The notes beneath the pieces were generated by a model that was not told the origin of the DNA, ran no database searches, and was given only the letters and a program-made list of their open reading frames with translations. A stretch of 64,000 bases of DNA, taken from the NCBI RefSeq assembly GCF_900103815.1, contig NZ_FNHZ01000002.1, positions 347,925 through 411,924 of the forward strand. Reading direction: 5' to 3'. The stretch is from Lachnospira pectinoschiza. Its GTDB lineage: Bacteria; Bacillota; Clostridia; Lachnospirales; Lachnospiraceae. The position numbers were made by a program, and so were the translations under genes. Positions 26,184 through 35,656 of the stretch are shown one piece after another (the first letter of the stretch is position 1; every line of letters begins with the position of its first letter).

Positions 26184-28070
26184 TCACAATAATTGATTTT
26201 CCTCAAGACCTATTTCCTCGATAAATCTCGAAGGAAGATAATCTTTGTTATATCTATGCTTAGGAGAAAGTATATACAAATGTTTCTTAGCCCTTGTAAT
26301 ACCTACATAGAAAAGCCTTCGCTCCTCCTCTATTTCCTCTTCAAAAGTCGCCTTATTAAGAGGAATAATTTCCTCACAAACATCCATAATAAAAACCACT
26401 TTAAACTCTAGGCCCTTACTTCTATGAAGAGTGTAGAAGTTAATCCCATCAAAATTAGAGTAATCCTTGTCTTTCACCCCTGCACTAACTCCAGTTTCAT
26501 CACTTGCTGCCTCCCCATTTTCCTTTTGCCTTTCCCTTACAAAGGCTACAAAGTCACTTATCTTAGTAAATTCCTTTGAAAGCTCTGTTATCTTTTCAAG
26601 GTCTTCAAGTATCAACTCCTTGTTAGCTTTATTTTTTCTTGCATATTCCTCAATATAATCCTCAAGGCCAATGCCCTTTCTAATGTAATTAATCGCCGCA
26701 AAGCTAGTCATTTTCTTAAGCATATTAATATCAAAGATAAGGCTATCAATATTTTTTATAACAGTATAATTAGGCCTTTCCGCCTTCTCATAAATCTCCT
26801 TTAAAGAAATCAAAGACACGGGACTTGCAAGATAAGACCTTGTAATATACCTCATGGGCTTATTTATTATTTTTAAAAACTTCTCTCTAGTCCTATCTCC
26901 AAGGGCAATTTCAAGGTAAGCAAGGACTTCCTCCACCACATTACTATTGTAAAAAGAAGACATCTTAAAATCATTTTTACATTTAATTCCCATAGCCATA
27001 AGTTCCCTTACAAAGACCTTATTTAATTCATTGGTCCTTGAAAATATAGCAATATCCCTATAATTTATCCCCTGCTCCCTTAGTTTTACAATCTCACTAA
27101 CCAAAAACTCCCTCTCTTCCTTTTGATCCTTTGGTCTAAGGTAAGTAATTATTCCTTTACTCCGTTCTAGCGTATGTAAATTTTTTTCAAATCTTACTTT
27201 GTTATGGGCTATAAGTTTATTGGCAAGTTCCACGATATTTGACTCACTCCTGTAATTTATATTCAGTTCAAACTTACTAGCCTTTGAAAATATATCTAGG
27301 AAGGATAGCATAATCTCTGGCTTAGAACCCCTAAAGCCGTAAATACTTTGATCATCATCCCCCACCACAAAAAGATTGCATTCTTCCCCTAGTAACTGCA
27401 TTATTACTTCAAACTGCACCTTATTAATATCTTGAAATTCATCTATTAAAAGGTATTTAAAGCGCTTTATTAGACTCTGACGTAGCTCTTCATTTTCCTT
27501 TAAAAGATAAACTAGCTTAAGAGCGAAATCATCAAAGTCTAATAGGCCACGTCGCTTTTTTTCAAATTCGTAAACTCTAAATATATTCTTAAAGGTCTGT
27601 TCTGGGATTGTTTTTGACTTGTAATTATTGATATCAAGATTGTCATTTTTTATCTTAGAAATTTCTGCAAGAACTAAATCAATTAGTTCGTCTTCGTTAT
27701 CATATTCTAGCTCGTATTTTAGAATCTCTTTTCTTATAATGCTTCTTTGTAGATTAAGAGTTATAACTGCATCATTTGTTAGATTATTGGCATGCTTAAG
27801 TATGGTAAAAAAGAGGGAATGAAAGGTGGCAAAAAATACGCCAATGCCTTGATTATTGTTCTCTTTATAGAAACGCTCTTTAATTTGAATTGCTGCGGAT
27901 TTATTAAAAGTGATTACTAGAATATTTTGTGGACTCACATCATGATTATTAATTAGATTCTTTATTCGATTAGTCAGGGTAAAAGTCTTACCGCTACCAG
28001 GACCTGCAATAACAAGACAAGGGCCCTTGTTAAATTCTATTGCTCTTTTTTGAGCCTCGTTAAAAGACAT
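26184..28070 (-). CDS. UvrD/PcrA-type superfamily I DNA helicase
   Basis: The product is about 628 residues from the ATG at 28070 (MSFNEAQKRAIEF), which has AAAGGAAG eight bases upstream; an earlier TTG reading is less likely. Motifs in order: Walker A AGPGSGKTFTL, Ia, Walker B LIDEFQDIN, motif III GDDDQSIYGFRG, motif IV, motif V (FYTLHRSKGLEFKVVFI) and motif VI (VGITRAKKHLYIL). It unwinds DNA 3' to 5' during repair or replication restart. It is slightly shorter than PcrA and lacks the long C-terminal extension, so it may be an additional UvrD-like paralogue. Confidence 0.92.
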   Translation of the reverse strand: MSFNEAQKRAIEFNKGPCLVIAGPGSGKTFTLTNRIKNLINNHDVSPQNILVITFNKSAAIQIKERFYKENNNQGIGVFFATFHSLFFTILKHANNLTNDAVITLNLQRSIIRKEILKYELEYDNEDELIDLVLAEISKIKNDNLDINNYKSKTIPEQTFKNIFRVYEFEKKRRGLLDFDDFALKLVYLLKENEELRQSLIKRFKYLLIDEFQDINKVQFEVIMQLLGEECNLFVVGDDDQSIYGFRGSKPEIMLSFLDIFSKASKFELNINYRSESNIVELANKLIAHNKVRFEKNLHTLERSKGIITYLRPKDQKEEREFLVSEIVKLREQGINYRDIAIFSRTNELNKVFVRELMAMGIKCKNDFKMSSFYNSNVVEEVLAYLEIALGDRTREKFLKIINKPMRYITRSYLASPVSLISLKEIYEKAERPNYTVIKNIDSLIFDINMLKKMTSFAAINYIRKGIGLEDYIEEYARKNKANKELILEDLEKITELSKEFTKISDFVAFVRERQKENGEAASDETGVSAGVKDKDYSNFDGINFYTLHRSKGLEFKVVFIMDVCEEIIPLNKATFEEEIEEERRLFYVGITRAKKHLYILSPKHRYNKDYLPSRFIEEIGLEENQLL

Positions 28071-28117
28071 GTGTGTTCTTCCTTTCAATTGTTTTCTTTC
28101 GTAAAATCTATTGCTAT

Positions 28118-28152
28118 TAAAAAATAAATGGGCTTAAAAAATTAAGCCCATT
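28118..28152 (-). terminator. greA terminator
   Basis: AATGGGCTTAA / TTAAGCCCATT perfect 11-bp stem (28127-28152) followed on the minus strand by TATTTTTTAA, just after the greA stop codon. Confidence 0.8.
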
Positions 28153-28178
28153 AAATATACTATCTAGTGTGATTGTTG

Positions 28179-28679
28179 TCAATAACGTTGTATCTTATCG
28201 TCTGCATCATCTGTCTTATCGATTCGTTTTACTACTACGTAATACTCAAGGTTATCATTAACATGAATAAGCACTCTATCGCCTACTTTATGACCAAGTA
28301 GGGCTTTGCCTAGTGGGGATTCGATGCTTATAAGTCCAAGTAAAGAATCTTCTCTTACTGTTGTAACAAGCTTAATCTCCTCGCTTTCATCATCATCCTC
28401 ATAATAAACCTCTACAGTATTATTAACACCGATTTCATCTTCTGCAGCAGTTTCTTTAATAACTGTAGCAGATTTAATCATTCTTTGAAGATATCTGATA
28501 CGACTTTCATTCTGGTTCTTAAACTTCTTAGCAGCATGATATTCAAAATTCTCGCTTAAATCTCCTTGAGCTCGTGCTGTCTTTACATCCTCAAGAGCCT
28601 CTTTTCTAACAACGCTAATACGATAGTCGATTTCCTCTTCCATCTTCTTAATGTCATTTTCTGTTAACTCATTTCGCAT
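28179..28679 (-). CDS. greA: Transcription elongation factor GreA
   Basis: The product is about 166 residues from the ATG at 28679 (MRNELTENDIKKMEEEI), eight bases after GAGGTGG; a GTG four codons upstream sits inside that site. The N-terminal coiled coil carries ARAQGDLSENFEYHAAK with the tip acidic residues that act in the RNA polymerase secondary channel. The C-terminal FKBP-like domain has SIESPLGKALLGHKVGDRVLI. It stimulates transcript cleavage in backtracked polymerase. The N-terminal loop is slightly different from E. coli GreA but the tip DLSENFEY is intact. Confidence 0.93.
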   Translation of the reverse strand: MRNELTENDIKKMEEEIDYRISVVRKEALEDVKTARAQGDLSENFEYHAAKKFKNQNESRIRYLQRMIKSATVIKETAAEDEIGVNNTVEVYYEDDDESEEIKLVTTVREDSLLGLISIESPLGKALLGHKVGDRVLIHVNDNLEYYVVVKRIDKTDDADDKIQRY

Positions 28680-28746
28680 ATAAAAATCCACCTCTTAATA
28701 AAACTTTATAATAAATCAGAATTTATATTCTAATTCCTAAATTGTA

Positions 28747-29409
28747 CTAATTCTTAGCTACAACCTCGCCGGCCTTCTTATAAATTGACTTAGCCTCAAC
28801 TACACCACGTACACTTGAAAGTGGGTAAATATTAGATTCTCTACCAACAATTGTACCTGGATTAAGTACGCTACCGCAACCAACTTCTACATTATCACCA
28901 AGGAAGGCACCAATCTTTTTAATACCAGTCTCAATTTTCTCGTCGCCATTTTTAATGACAATAAGCTTCTTATCAGACTTAACATTACTTGTAATTGAGC
29001 CAGCACCCATGTGAGCCTTAAAGCCGAGGATTGAGTCACCAACATAGTTATAATGAGGAACCTGAACCTTATTAAAGAGAATTACATTCTTTAATTCAGT
29101 TGAGTTACCAACTACTGCGCCTTCACCTACAATAGCCTTACCACGAATAAATGCACAGTGTCTAACTTCTGCGTCCTTGCCAATAATAGCTGGACCTGCG
29201 ATGTAGGCTGAAGGGAAAACATTAGCAGTTTTGTGTACCCATACATTTTCACCTCTAAGCTCGTATTCATCGGCTGGAAGTGTCTTTCCAAGTTCTATAA
29301 TAAAGTCACCAATCTTAGCTAGGACCTCCCAAGGGTATGTGCAACCCTTAAAGATATCCTTAGCGATTGTTTCGTTTAAATCAAATAAATTATCAATTGT
29401 TAAATTCAT
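28747..29409 (-). CDS. Left-handed beta-helix protein, GlmU C-terminal-like
   Basis: The product is about 220 residues from ATG at 29409, just after GGAGG. It has no N-terminal nucleotidyltransferase domain. A short helical lead (about 1-60) is followed by hexapeptide repeats (about 65-215; ANVFPSAYIAGPAIIGKDAEV, AIVGEGAVVGNSTELKNVIL, VGDSILGFKAHMGAGSI, GAFLGDNVEVGCGSVLNPGT). This matches the acetyltransferase half of GlmU. It lies 17 nt after glmS, so it probably acts in UDP-GlcNAc synthesis, perhaps as a glucosamine-phosphate acetyltransferase. This role is inferred; databases often mislabel it as a pyrophosphorylase. Confidence 0.8.
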   Translation of the reverse strand: MNLTIDNLFDLNETIAKDIFKGCTYPWEVLAKIGDFIIELGKTLPADEYELRGENVWVHKTANVFPSAYIAGPAIIGKDAEVRHCAFIRGKAIVGEGAVVGNSTELKNVILFNKVQVPHYNYVGDSILGFKAHMGAGSITSNVKSDKKLIVIKNGDEKIETGIKKIGAFLGDNVEVGCGSVLNPGTIVGRESNIYPLSSVRGVVEAKSIYKKAGEVVAKN

Positions 29410-29426
29410 ATTGTCCTCCAAAGCTT

Positions 29427-31247
29427 TTATTCTACTGTAACTGACTTAGCAAGGTTTCTTGGCTTATCAACGTCATTACCCTTAAGTACTGATGTGTAAT
29501 AAGCAATAAGCTGTAATGGAACAGCTGCAACCATAGGCATAAGTAGCTGATTAGCTTCTGGAAGGCAAATTGTTACGTCGCTAACGCCATCTTCAACGTC
29601 AACGCCAGGAGCAGCTATAAGTACGACAAATGCGCCTCTAGCCTTAACTTCCTTAATATTACTAATTGTCTTTTCTACTAAGTCCTTCTGTGTAGCAATG
29701 GCAATTACTGGCATTCCATCATCAATAAGTGAGATTGTACCATGCTTTAATTCACCTGCTGCATAAGACTCAGAATGAATATATGAAATTTCCTTAAGCT
29801 TTAATGAACCTTCCATACTTAGGGCATAATCAAGGCCTCTACCAATGTATAATAAGCTATCTGCATTAAGAAGCTTTGAAGCTGCAAACTGGCAAGCTGG
29901 CTTAAGATTAATAGCTTCCTCAATCTGCTCTGGAATGTTCTCTAATAACTTAGTGTATTCAACTAACTGTTCCTTACTAATCTTACCCTTTGCATAAGCT
30001 AACTGGAAGGCAAGTAAGTACATTACTGAAACCTGAACCATGTAAGCCTTTGTTGAGGCAACTGAAATTTCTGGACCTGCATGTGTATATAAAACATAAT
30101 CTGCAGCTCTAGCAATTGAAGAGCCCTTAACGTTAACAATAGCAAGAGTTTCAGCCCCTCTCTCCTTAGCAAGTTCAAGAGCAGCCTTTGTATCAGCTGT
30201 TTCACCTGACTGAGAAATAAGGATAACTAAATCTCCCTCGTTAATTAAAGGATCTCTATATCTAAACTCTGAGGCAATGTCTACAGTAACGGATACTCTA
30301 GCCATTTTCTCAATAACATATTTACCTACCATACCTGCGTGCATTGCAGTACCACAAGCAACTATGAAAATGTTGTTGTAGCTTGAAAGCTTATCAAGTG
30401 ATATACCTTCATTCTCAAATGTAGGAATATGATTAGAAATTCTTGGTGTAATTGTAGTCTTAACAACTTCTGGCTGTTCATGGATTTCCTTAAGCATGAA
30501 ATGCTCGTATCCACCCTTTTGTGCTGCATCAATATCCCAATCAGCAACGTTCATTTCCTTAGAAACTTCTTCACCGTGGATATCAACTACCTTAACACCT
30601 GACTTTTCTACGATTGCGATTTCGTTTTGCTCAAGTAAGATGTAATTTCTTGTATACTCTAAGATTGCAGTCATATCTGATGCAATAAAGTTCTCACCCT
30701 TACCAATACCAACGATTAATGGGCTTTCCTTTCTTACAGCATAAACTACATCTGGAAAATCTCTAAACATAATACCAAGGGCATATGAACCCTTAATTTC
30801 TGCTAAAACCTTAGTAATTGTAGCAATTGGATCACCATCATAGTAGTAATCAAGTAACTTAGCTACTGTTTCTGTATCTGTCTCTGATACAAAGTTATAA
30901 CCTTCCTTTAAAAGGAAGTCCTTAATCTGCTTATAGTTTTCAATGATACCATTGTGTACGATTGAAACTCTCTTATTACCATGTGGATGAGAGTTAATAT
31001 CTGATGGTTCACCATGTGTAGCCCAACGTGTGTGACCAATACCCACGTGACCTACTGGCTTACCCTCTCTATCCATCTTGTCTACTAAATTCTTTAAACG
31101 GCCCTGGCACTTCTTTACCTTAATAGAACCATTTTCAGAAACAGCAATACCAGCTGAATCATAGCCTCTATACTCTAACTTAGATAAAGCGCCAATTAAA
31201 ACGTCAGCACTATCTCTACTACCTACATAACCTGCAATACCACACAT
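29427..31247 (-). CDS. glmS: Glutamine-fructose-6-phosphate aminotransferase (isomerizing)
   Basis: The protein has 606 residues; CAAGGAGGAT precedes the ATG. Cys2 after Met removal acts as the N-terminal nucleophile (MCGIAGYVG) of the class II amidotransferase domain (about 1-240). Two SIS domains follow (about 285-430 and 455-595; SQSGETADTKAAL, GRGLDYALSMEGSLKLKEISY) and the conserved C-terminal KSVTVE. It makes glucosamine-6-phosphate for peptidoglycan and other glycans. No glmS ribozyme is seen in the short 27-bp gap upstream. It is followed by the GlmU-like beta-helix gene. Confidence 0.97.
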   Translation of the reverse strand: MCGIAGYVGSRDSADVLIGALSKLEYRGYDSAGIAVSENGSIKVKKCQGRLKNLVDKMDREGKPVGHVGIGHTRWATHGEPSDINSHPHGNKRVSIVHNGIIENYKQIKDFLLKEGYNFVSETDTETVAKLLDYYYDGDPIATITKVLAEIKGSYALGIMFRDFPDVVYAVRKESPLIVGIGKGENFIASDMTAILEYTRNYILLEQNEIAIVEKSGVKVVDIHGEEVSKEMNVADWDIDAAQKGGYEHFMLKEIHEQPEVVKTTITPRISNHIPTFENEGISLDKLSSYNNIFIVACGTAMHAGMVGKYVIEKMARVSVTVDIASEFRYRDPLINEGDLVILISQSGETADTKAALELAKERGAETLAIVNVKGSSIARAADYVLYTHAGPEISVASTKAYMVQVSVMYLLAFQLAYAKGKISKEQLVEYTKLLENIPEQIEEAINLKPACQFAASKLLNADSLLYIGRGLDYALSMEGSLKLKEISYIHSESYAAGELKHGTISLIDDGMPVIAIATQKDLVEKTISNIKEVKARGAFVVLIAAPGVDVEDGVSDVTICLPEANQLLMPMVAAVPLQLIAYYTSVLKGNDVDKPRNLAKSVTVE

Positions 31248-31274
31248 AAAAAATATCCTCCTTGATAATAGCCA

Positions 31275-33281
31275 CTATTTCTTGTAATTCTTTGCGCTTT
31301 CATTAAACAAGCCATAAAGCATGCCTTGATTATTAAGCATCTTAACGCCATTAGTTCTGCGAACAACAAATGCATTCATCTTTTCCATGTATTCATCTGC
31401 TGTAATGTCGCCATTGGCAACCATTGTCAAGCCCTTCTCCCAACTTGCGGTAAGTTCCGGGTTTAACAAGGCCTTAATCGAATTAGCCACTACATCATAA
31501 ATTATCTCTCCAAAAAGGCTTGGAGTAATGATCTGAGTCTTCTTAGCTATAGAAATATATTTCTTAGTCTCTAGCTTCTTTAAGATTTCTGCTCTTGTGG
31601 CAGAAGTACCAATACCGCTACCTTTTATTTGAGCTCTGAGTTCTTCATCTTCAATTAACTGTCCTGCATTTTCCATGGCAAGAATCATTGAACCAGAAGA
31701 ATATCTCTTTGGAGGGCTTGTTTCGCCTTCCTTTATATTAAACTCAGTAAAGTCTATATTAGCCCCTTTTCTAATCTTTTTCAATAGTTCAAAGAAAGCT
31801 GTATCATTAATATCCTCATCGGCTTCATCTTCTTCTGATTTACTAGACTTAGAAGCCTTTGAAAATGAGTTTTTCGCTACCTTTAAATAGCCCTCGTCCG
31901 CTAATGTCTTAAAGGATGCATATAAATTTTCATCCTTAACATTTAAGTTCATTGCTACTCTTTGATAAATAGCTGCTGGATAGAAAATGCTTAAAAACCT
32001 TCTACATATTACTTCATAGGTCTTTAGTGCTGTCTGCGAGAGACTGCCTAAATTATTAAAGCCCTGACCTGTTGGTATAATAGCATAATGGTCTGTAATA
32101 GCCTTGTCATTACAATATCTTGTCTTTTCAATGCCCTTAAAGCTTTCCTTTTCTAGTATTTCGCTTGCAAATTCCTTCACAGGGGCGAAATTACGAAGAC
32201 CAGCAATATTTTTATTAATCTCCTTAGAAATGGCGGTTGAGAGTACTCTCGCGTCAGTTCTAGGATATGTTACAAGCTTTTTCTCGTATAATTCCTGAAT
32301 GATATTAAGAGTCTGATCAGGACTGATTTTAAAAAGCTTACTACACTCGTTCTGAATTTCAGCTAGGTTGTATAAAAGTGGAGGATTTTTAGTCTCCTTC
32401 TTTCTTTCAATGGACTCAACCACCGCTGTTTGTGGCAAAGGATCTGATAGGAAATTTAAAAGCTCAGTAGCCTTTTCCTTATCCTTAAAGCCCTTGTCAT
32501 TATAAAGGTATGGTGTATTAAAGTACTTACTCTTTTCACTAACCTTCCATTCTGCATCAAACTTGTGTCCTTCAAGGTTGGCACTGCCTATAACACGATA
32601 GAAGGGTGTCTTTACGAAAGCTCTAATTTCACGCTCTCTTTTAACCACCATACCAAGTACGCAAGTCATAACTCGACCAACTGCAATACTTGCTCTATCC
32701 TCGTGTAGGTAATTTGCCACATTTCTTCCATATTTAAGAGTTAATACTCTTGAAAAATTAATACCCATTAGGTAGTCTTCCTTAGCCCTTAAATAAGCGG
32801 CATCGGAAAGATTATTATATTCAGAAATGTCCTTGGCATTCTTTATACCCTTTTGGATTTCCTCCTCTGTCTGAGAATCAATCCAAACTCTTTTTTCTTT
32901 CTTACCAGTAACCTTAGCTTCCTGTCTAACTAATCGATAGATGTATTCTCCTTCACGTCCCGAATCGGTACAGACATAAATTGTTTCTACATCTTCTCTG
33001 TTAAGCAAAGAGCTAACTATATCAAACTGCTTTTTAACAGCAGGTAAAACCTCATACTTGTATTCCTGTGGAATAAAAGGAATCGTATCTAAACTCCATC
33101 TTTTTAGATTAGGATCATAGGCCTCTGGATAGCTCATTGTAACTAAATGTCCAACACACCAAGTTACAATCACATCTCCGCCCTCAAGGTATCCGTCCCT
33201 TCTAGACAAGCTAACATGTAGCGCCTTGGCAAATTCCTGGGCTACACTCGGTTTCTCCGCTATAAATACGGATTTTCCCAT
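31275..33281 (-). CDS. topB: DNA topoisomerase III
   Basis: The product is about 668 residues from the ATG at 33281 (MGKSVFIAEKPSVAQEFA), preceded by GGAGGAAAT; a TTG four codons upstream is less likely. The TOPRIM domain has IAEKPS and CTDSGREGEYIYR. The active-site block is LVTYPRTDARVLS, with the catalytic Tyr near residue 340, and SMILAMENAGQLIEDEELR / GIGTSATRAEIL follow. It relaxes and decatenates DNA by single-strand passage. No C-terminal zinc finger is visible. The TOPRIM second Asp is replaced (DSG), a variant I have seen in Firmicute TopB-type proteins. Confidence 0.95.
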   Translation of the reverse strand: MGKSVFIAEKPSVAQEFAKALHVSLSRRDGYLEGGDVIVTWCVGHLVTMSYPEAYDPNLKRWSLDTIPFIPQEYKYEVLPAVKKQFDIVSSLLNREDVETIYVCTDSGREGEYIYRLVRQEAKVTGKKEKRVWIDSQTEEEIQKGIKNAKDISEYNNLSDAAYLRAKEDYLMGINFSRVLTLKYGRNVANYLHEDRASIAVGRVMTCVLGMVVKREREIRAFVKTPFYRVIGSANLEGHKFDAEWKVSEKSKYFNTPYLYNDKGFKDKEKATELLNFLSDPLPQTAVVESIERKKETKNPPLLYNLAEIQNECSKLFKISPDQTLNIIQELYEKKLVTYPRTDARVLSTAISKEINKNIAGLRNFAPVKEFASEILEKESFKGIEKTRYCNDKAITDHYAIIPTGQGFNNLGSLSQTALKTYEVICRRFLSIFYPAAIYQRVAMNLNVKDENLYASFKTLADEGYLKVAKNSFSKASKSSKSEEDEADEDINDTAFFELLKKIRKGANIDFTEFNIKEGETSPPKRYSSGSMILAMENAGQLIEDEELRAQIKGSGIGTSATRAEILKKLETKKYISIAKKTQIITPSLFGEIIYDVVANSIKALLNPELTASWEKGLTMVANGDITADEYMEKMNAFVVRRTNGVKMLNNQGMLYGLFNESAKNYKK

Positions 33282-33384
33282 TATTTCCTCCAATTAATTT
33301 AATTATTTTCTTAGACTGCGCCATAAGATTATAAAACGAATTTTAAAAAATGTAAAACCATCCTTTAAACTAAAGCAAATCCTT

Positions 33385-34812
33385 TTAGAAATCATTAAGG
33401 CTAATTAGCTTAATATTAGGATTTTGACGGGATAACTGATTAATCTCCTCTGAAAAGCCTTCCTTAGCAAAAAGGTAGATATAATCCGCGTTAATCTCGG
33501 CTTGAGATACATTTTCCAAAAGATTATTATATTCCTCCATGCTAAAGGCCTCATCGGACCAATTGCACTTACCCACTAAGAACTTACCGGCAGCGTCGCT
33601 TGCAATAATGTCAATATTGCCATCTTTACCCCACCATCTAGAACGGCTGTTAATCTTAATTTCAAGCTTGCCCATAGAGTCAAGAAGCTCGATAAACTCA
33701 GTACCTACAGTAACAAAGGCCTCTCCTGCAAACTCATAAATTGTTGGAGCGATGTATTTGTCATAAAATTCCTTAGCTCCTAGCTTTGAAAGTCTTGATT
33801 CATTGGCATAAATGTACTTAAACCAAAACTTTGTGTAGCCAGACTTTATGTTATATAAGCCCTTTCTTGTGTGCTCTTTGCCAGCAATATCATAAGAAAA
33901 GACCTTCTCCACCACTTCTCGCTCAATTAAATTCTTTAGATAAACGCTAATCTTATCTCTACCAAAGCCTGTGTGCATATGTAGCTCGTTTAGCTTATTC
34001 TCGCCGTTTGCCACGCAGTAAAGGATAGTATTATATAGAGAAGTCTCACGAAGCTCCTCTTTAATGTAGTTTGCCCCCTCGTTATAAAGTAACTTTCCAG
34101 GCTTTAATACATTTTCAATAATATTCTCCTCAAGGCTTAGCTTGTCGCTTAACTCAGCTAAGTAGCCTGGCACGCCTCCTGTAATGGCATAAATAGCCAA
34201 ATCATCAAGGACTGAGTGCTTTGGAAACATTCTAACTATATCTACAAAATCAAGCTCCTTTAGCTTAAGGAAAGCACTTATTGCGTTGGCATTCTCACCG
34301 ATTGCCTTAACCATGCTATTTTCCACCCAGCTAATAGAAGAACTTGTAAGGATTATGCAAACCTTATCATCAAAGAGCTTTCCTGAAACCATGGCGTTAA
34401 TTACTGCCATAAAGTCCTTGTTGGACTTGACGATATTTTGGAATTCCTCAATGATTACAAGCTTAGTGTCCCCTGAAAGCTTTGTAACATTATTTAGCAA
34501 ATGTGCATATTCACTATACATATCCTTCTTTGGAAGCTTTAATTTTTCCTTTTCTTTATCAAAATCTATCTCCATATCCTCACTCTTACTAATGAGGTTA
34601 GATTCTATCATCTCTTTTCTTAAAAGCCTTATCTGCTCTTCCTCTGATGCCTGACAGGCAAGGTAATAAAAGGCATCCTTGTCCTTAATAAACTCTCTCA
34701 TAAGGCTTGTTTTACCTATATTAGTTCTACCATAGCAAATAGTAAGTGTACTTTCATTACATGTATAACCATCATTTAATTTGCTTAATTCTGTGCTTCT
34801 TCCTAGTAGCAT
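33385..34812 (-). CDS. Archaeal-type ATPase with DUF234
   Basis: The protein has 475 residues. Walker A is CYGRTNIGKTSLMREF (about 26-41), Walker B LVIIEEFQNI with a STAND/AAA-like arrangement, and sensor TSSSISWVENSM. A winged-helix region follows (about 270-310), and a C-terminal DUF234 nuclease-like domain (about 325-470) carries KINSRSRWWGKDGNIDIIASDAAGKFLVGKCNW, reminiscent of a PD-(D/E)XK core (D, then G-K-C). The family is widespread in Lachnospiraceae and archaea, with unknown function. It may be part of genome defence or mobile maintenance, but that is speculation. It has a GAGGGAG site. Confidence 0.85.
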   Translation of the reverse strand: MLLGRSTELSKLNDGYTCNESTLTICYGRTNIGKTSLMREFIKDKDAFYYLACQASEEEQIRLLRKEMIESNLISKSEDMEIDFDKEKEKLKLPKKDMYSEYAHLLNNVTKLSGDTKLVIIEEFQNIVKSNKDFMAVINAMVSGKLFDDKVCIILTSSSISWVENSMVKAIGENANAISAFLKLKELDFVDIVRMFPKHSVLDDLAIYAITGGVPGYLAELSDKLSLEENIIENVLKPGKLLYNEGANYIKEELRETSLYNTILYCVANGENKLNELHMHTGFGRDKISVYLKNLIEREVVEKVFSYDIAGKEHTRKGLYNIKSGYTKFWFKYIYANESRLSKLGAKEFYDKYIAPTIYEFAGEAFVTVGTEFIELLDSMGKLEIKINSRSRWWGKDGNIDIIASDAAGKFLVGKCNWSDEAFSMEEYNNLLENVSQAEINADYIYLFAKEGFSEEINQLSRQNPNIKLISLNDF

Positions 34813-34839
34813 AATTCTTTCTCCCTCTAGCTAAATATT

Positions 34840-35445
34840 CTAGTTATTATCCTCTTCCTCATTCTTAGACTCATCAAGTGTGAGACTATAAGCTGGAATA
34901 TATTCTTCAAGAAAATAATTCGCTTCCTTTAAATCAAGCTTTAAAATAGCCTGATAAGTAGACTCCTTAGCTTTTGAAAAATCTAGGTTTCCAGTGTTAA
35001 TTTCTTCGATACATTTTATATAGGCTGAAATCTTATCTGCAGCCTTAACGTAAGCCCAGAGCTCCTCTTCCTTACTAGTCTCAAGTAAAAGTGGCTCATA
35101 AACCTTTCGTAAATTAAGGGGCAAGCCTGTTAAAATCTCGTCCTTTGCCACATGTTCTACTTCCTTATAGGCATTTCTAATTACTGGAGAATAGTACTTT
35201 ACTGGAGTTGGCATATCTCCTGTTATAATTTCTGTAACATCGTGGTACATAGCAAGAATAGCTAATCTTTCGGCATTAATTGTCCCACCAAAAATTTCGT
35301 TATTAATGACGCCAAGTGCGTGCGCAATGAAGGCAACCTCTAAACTATGCTCACTAAGGTTTTCTTCCCTAGTGTTACGCATTAGACCCCAACGGTTGAT
35401 GTACTTCATTCTAGACAACATGGCATAGAAATGATTACTTTTCAT
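34840..35445 (-). CDS. yfbR: 5'-deoxynucleotidase YfbR-like HD protein
   Basis: The protein has 201 residues. It has the HD-domain metal ligands (NLSEHSLEVAFIAHAL at about 29-44, MYHDVTEIITGDMPTPVKYY at about 67-87) and a late conserved Asp (VKAADKISAYIKC). YfbR hydrolyses deoxynucleoside 5'-monophosphates, helping nucleotide pool balance. RWGLMRNTREENLSEHS is the family signature. The acidic C-terminus is not part of the core. It lies 27 nt before the DUF234 ATPase gene. Confidence 0.92.
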   Translation of the reverse strand: MKSNHFYAMLSRMKYINRWGLMRNTREENLSEHSLEVAFIAHALGVINNEIFGGTINAERLAILAMYHDVTEIITGDMPTPVKYYSPVIRNAYKEVEHVAKDEILTGLPLNLRKVYEPLLLETSKEEELWAYVKAADKISAYIKCIEEINTGNLDFSKAKESTYQAILKLDLKEANYFLEEYIPAYSLTLDESKNEEEDNN

Positions 35446-35559
35446 AAAATCCCTCCCTAATTATTTATGAAAACTGAATTGTGTAGTATAAAAATTTCAA
35501 CTAAATCTAAATTTAAGTTTAAACTAAAGCAAGTCTTTTATCAAGTTATTTTACAAATA

Positions 35560-35616
35560 AAAAAGAGCAAAAATAAGACTATTATAAGGATATAAAGTCT
35601 TATCCCTGCTCTTTTT
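35560..35616. terminator. Bidirectional terminator after asd
   Basis: Outer stem AAAAAGAGCA / TGCTCTTTTT and inner stem ATAAGACT / AGTCTTAT, with flanking T-rich sequence on both strands. On the minus strand it follows asd. Confidence 0.75.
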
Positions 35617-35656
35617 ATAAACAAAATAACCTCTAAAAAAATCTATAGCAATCTAA

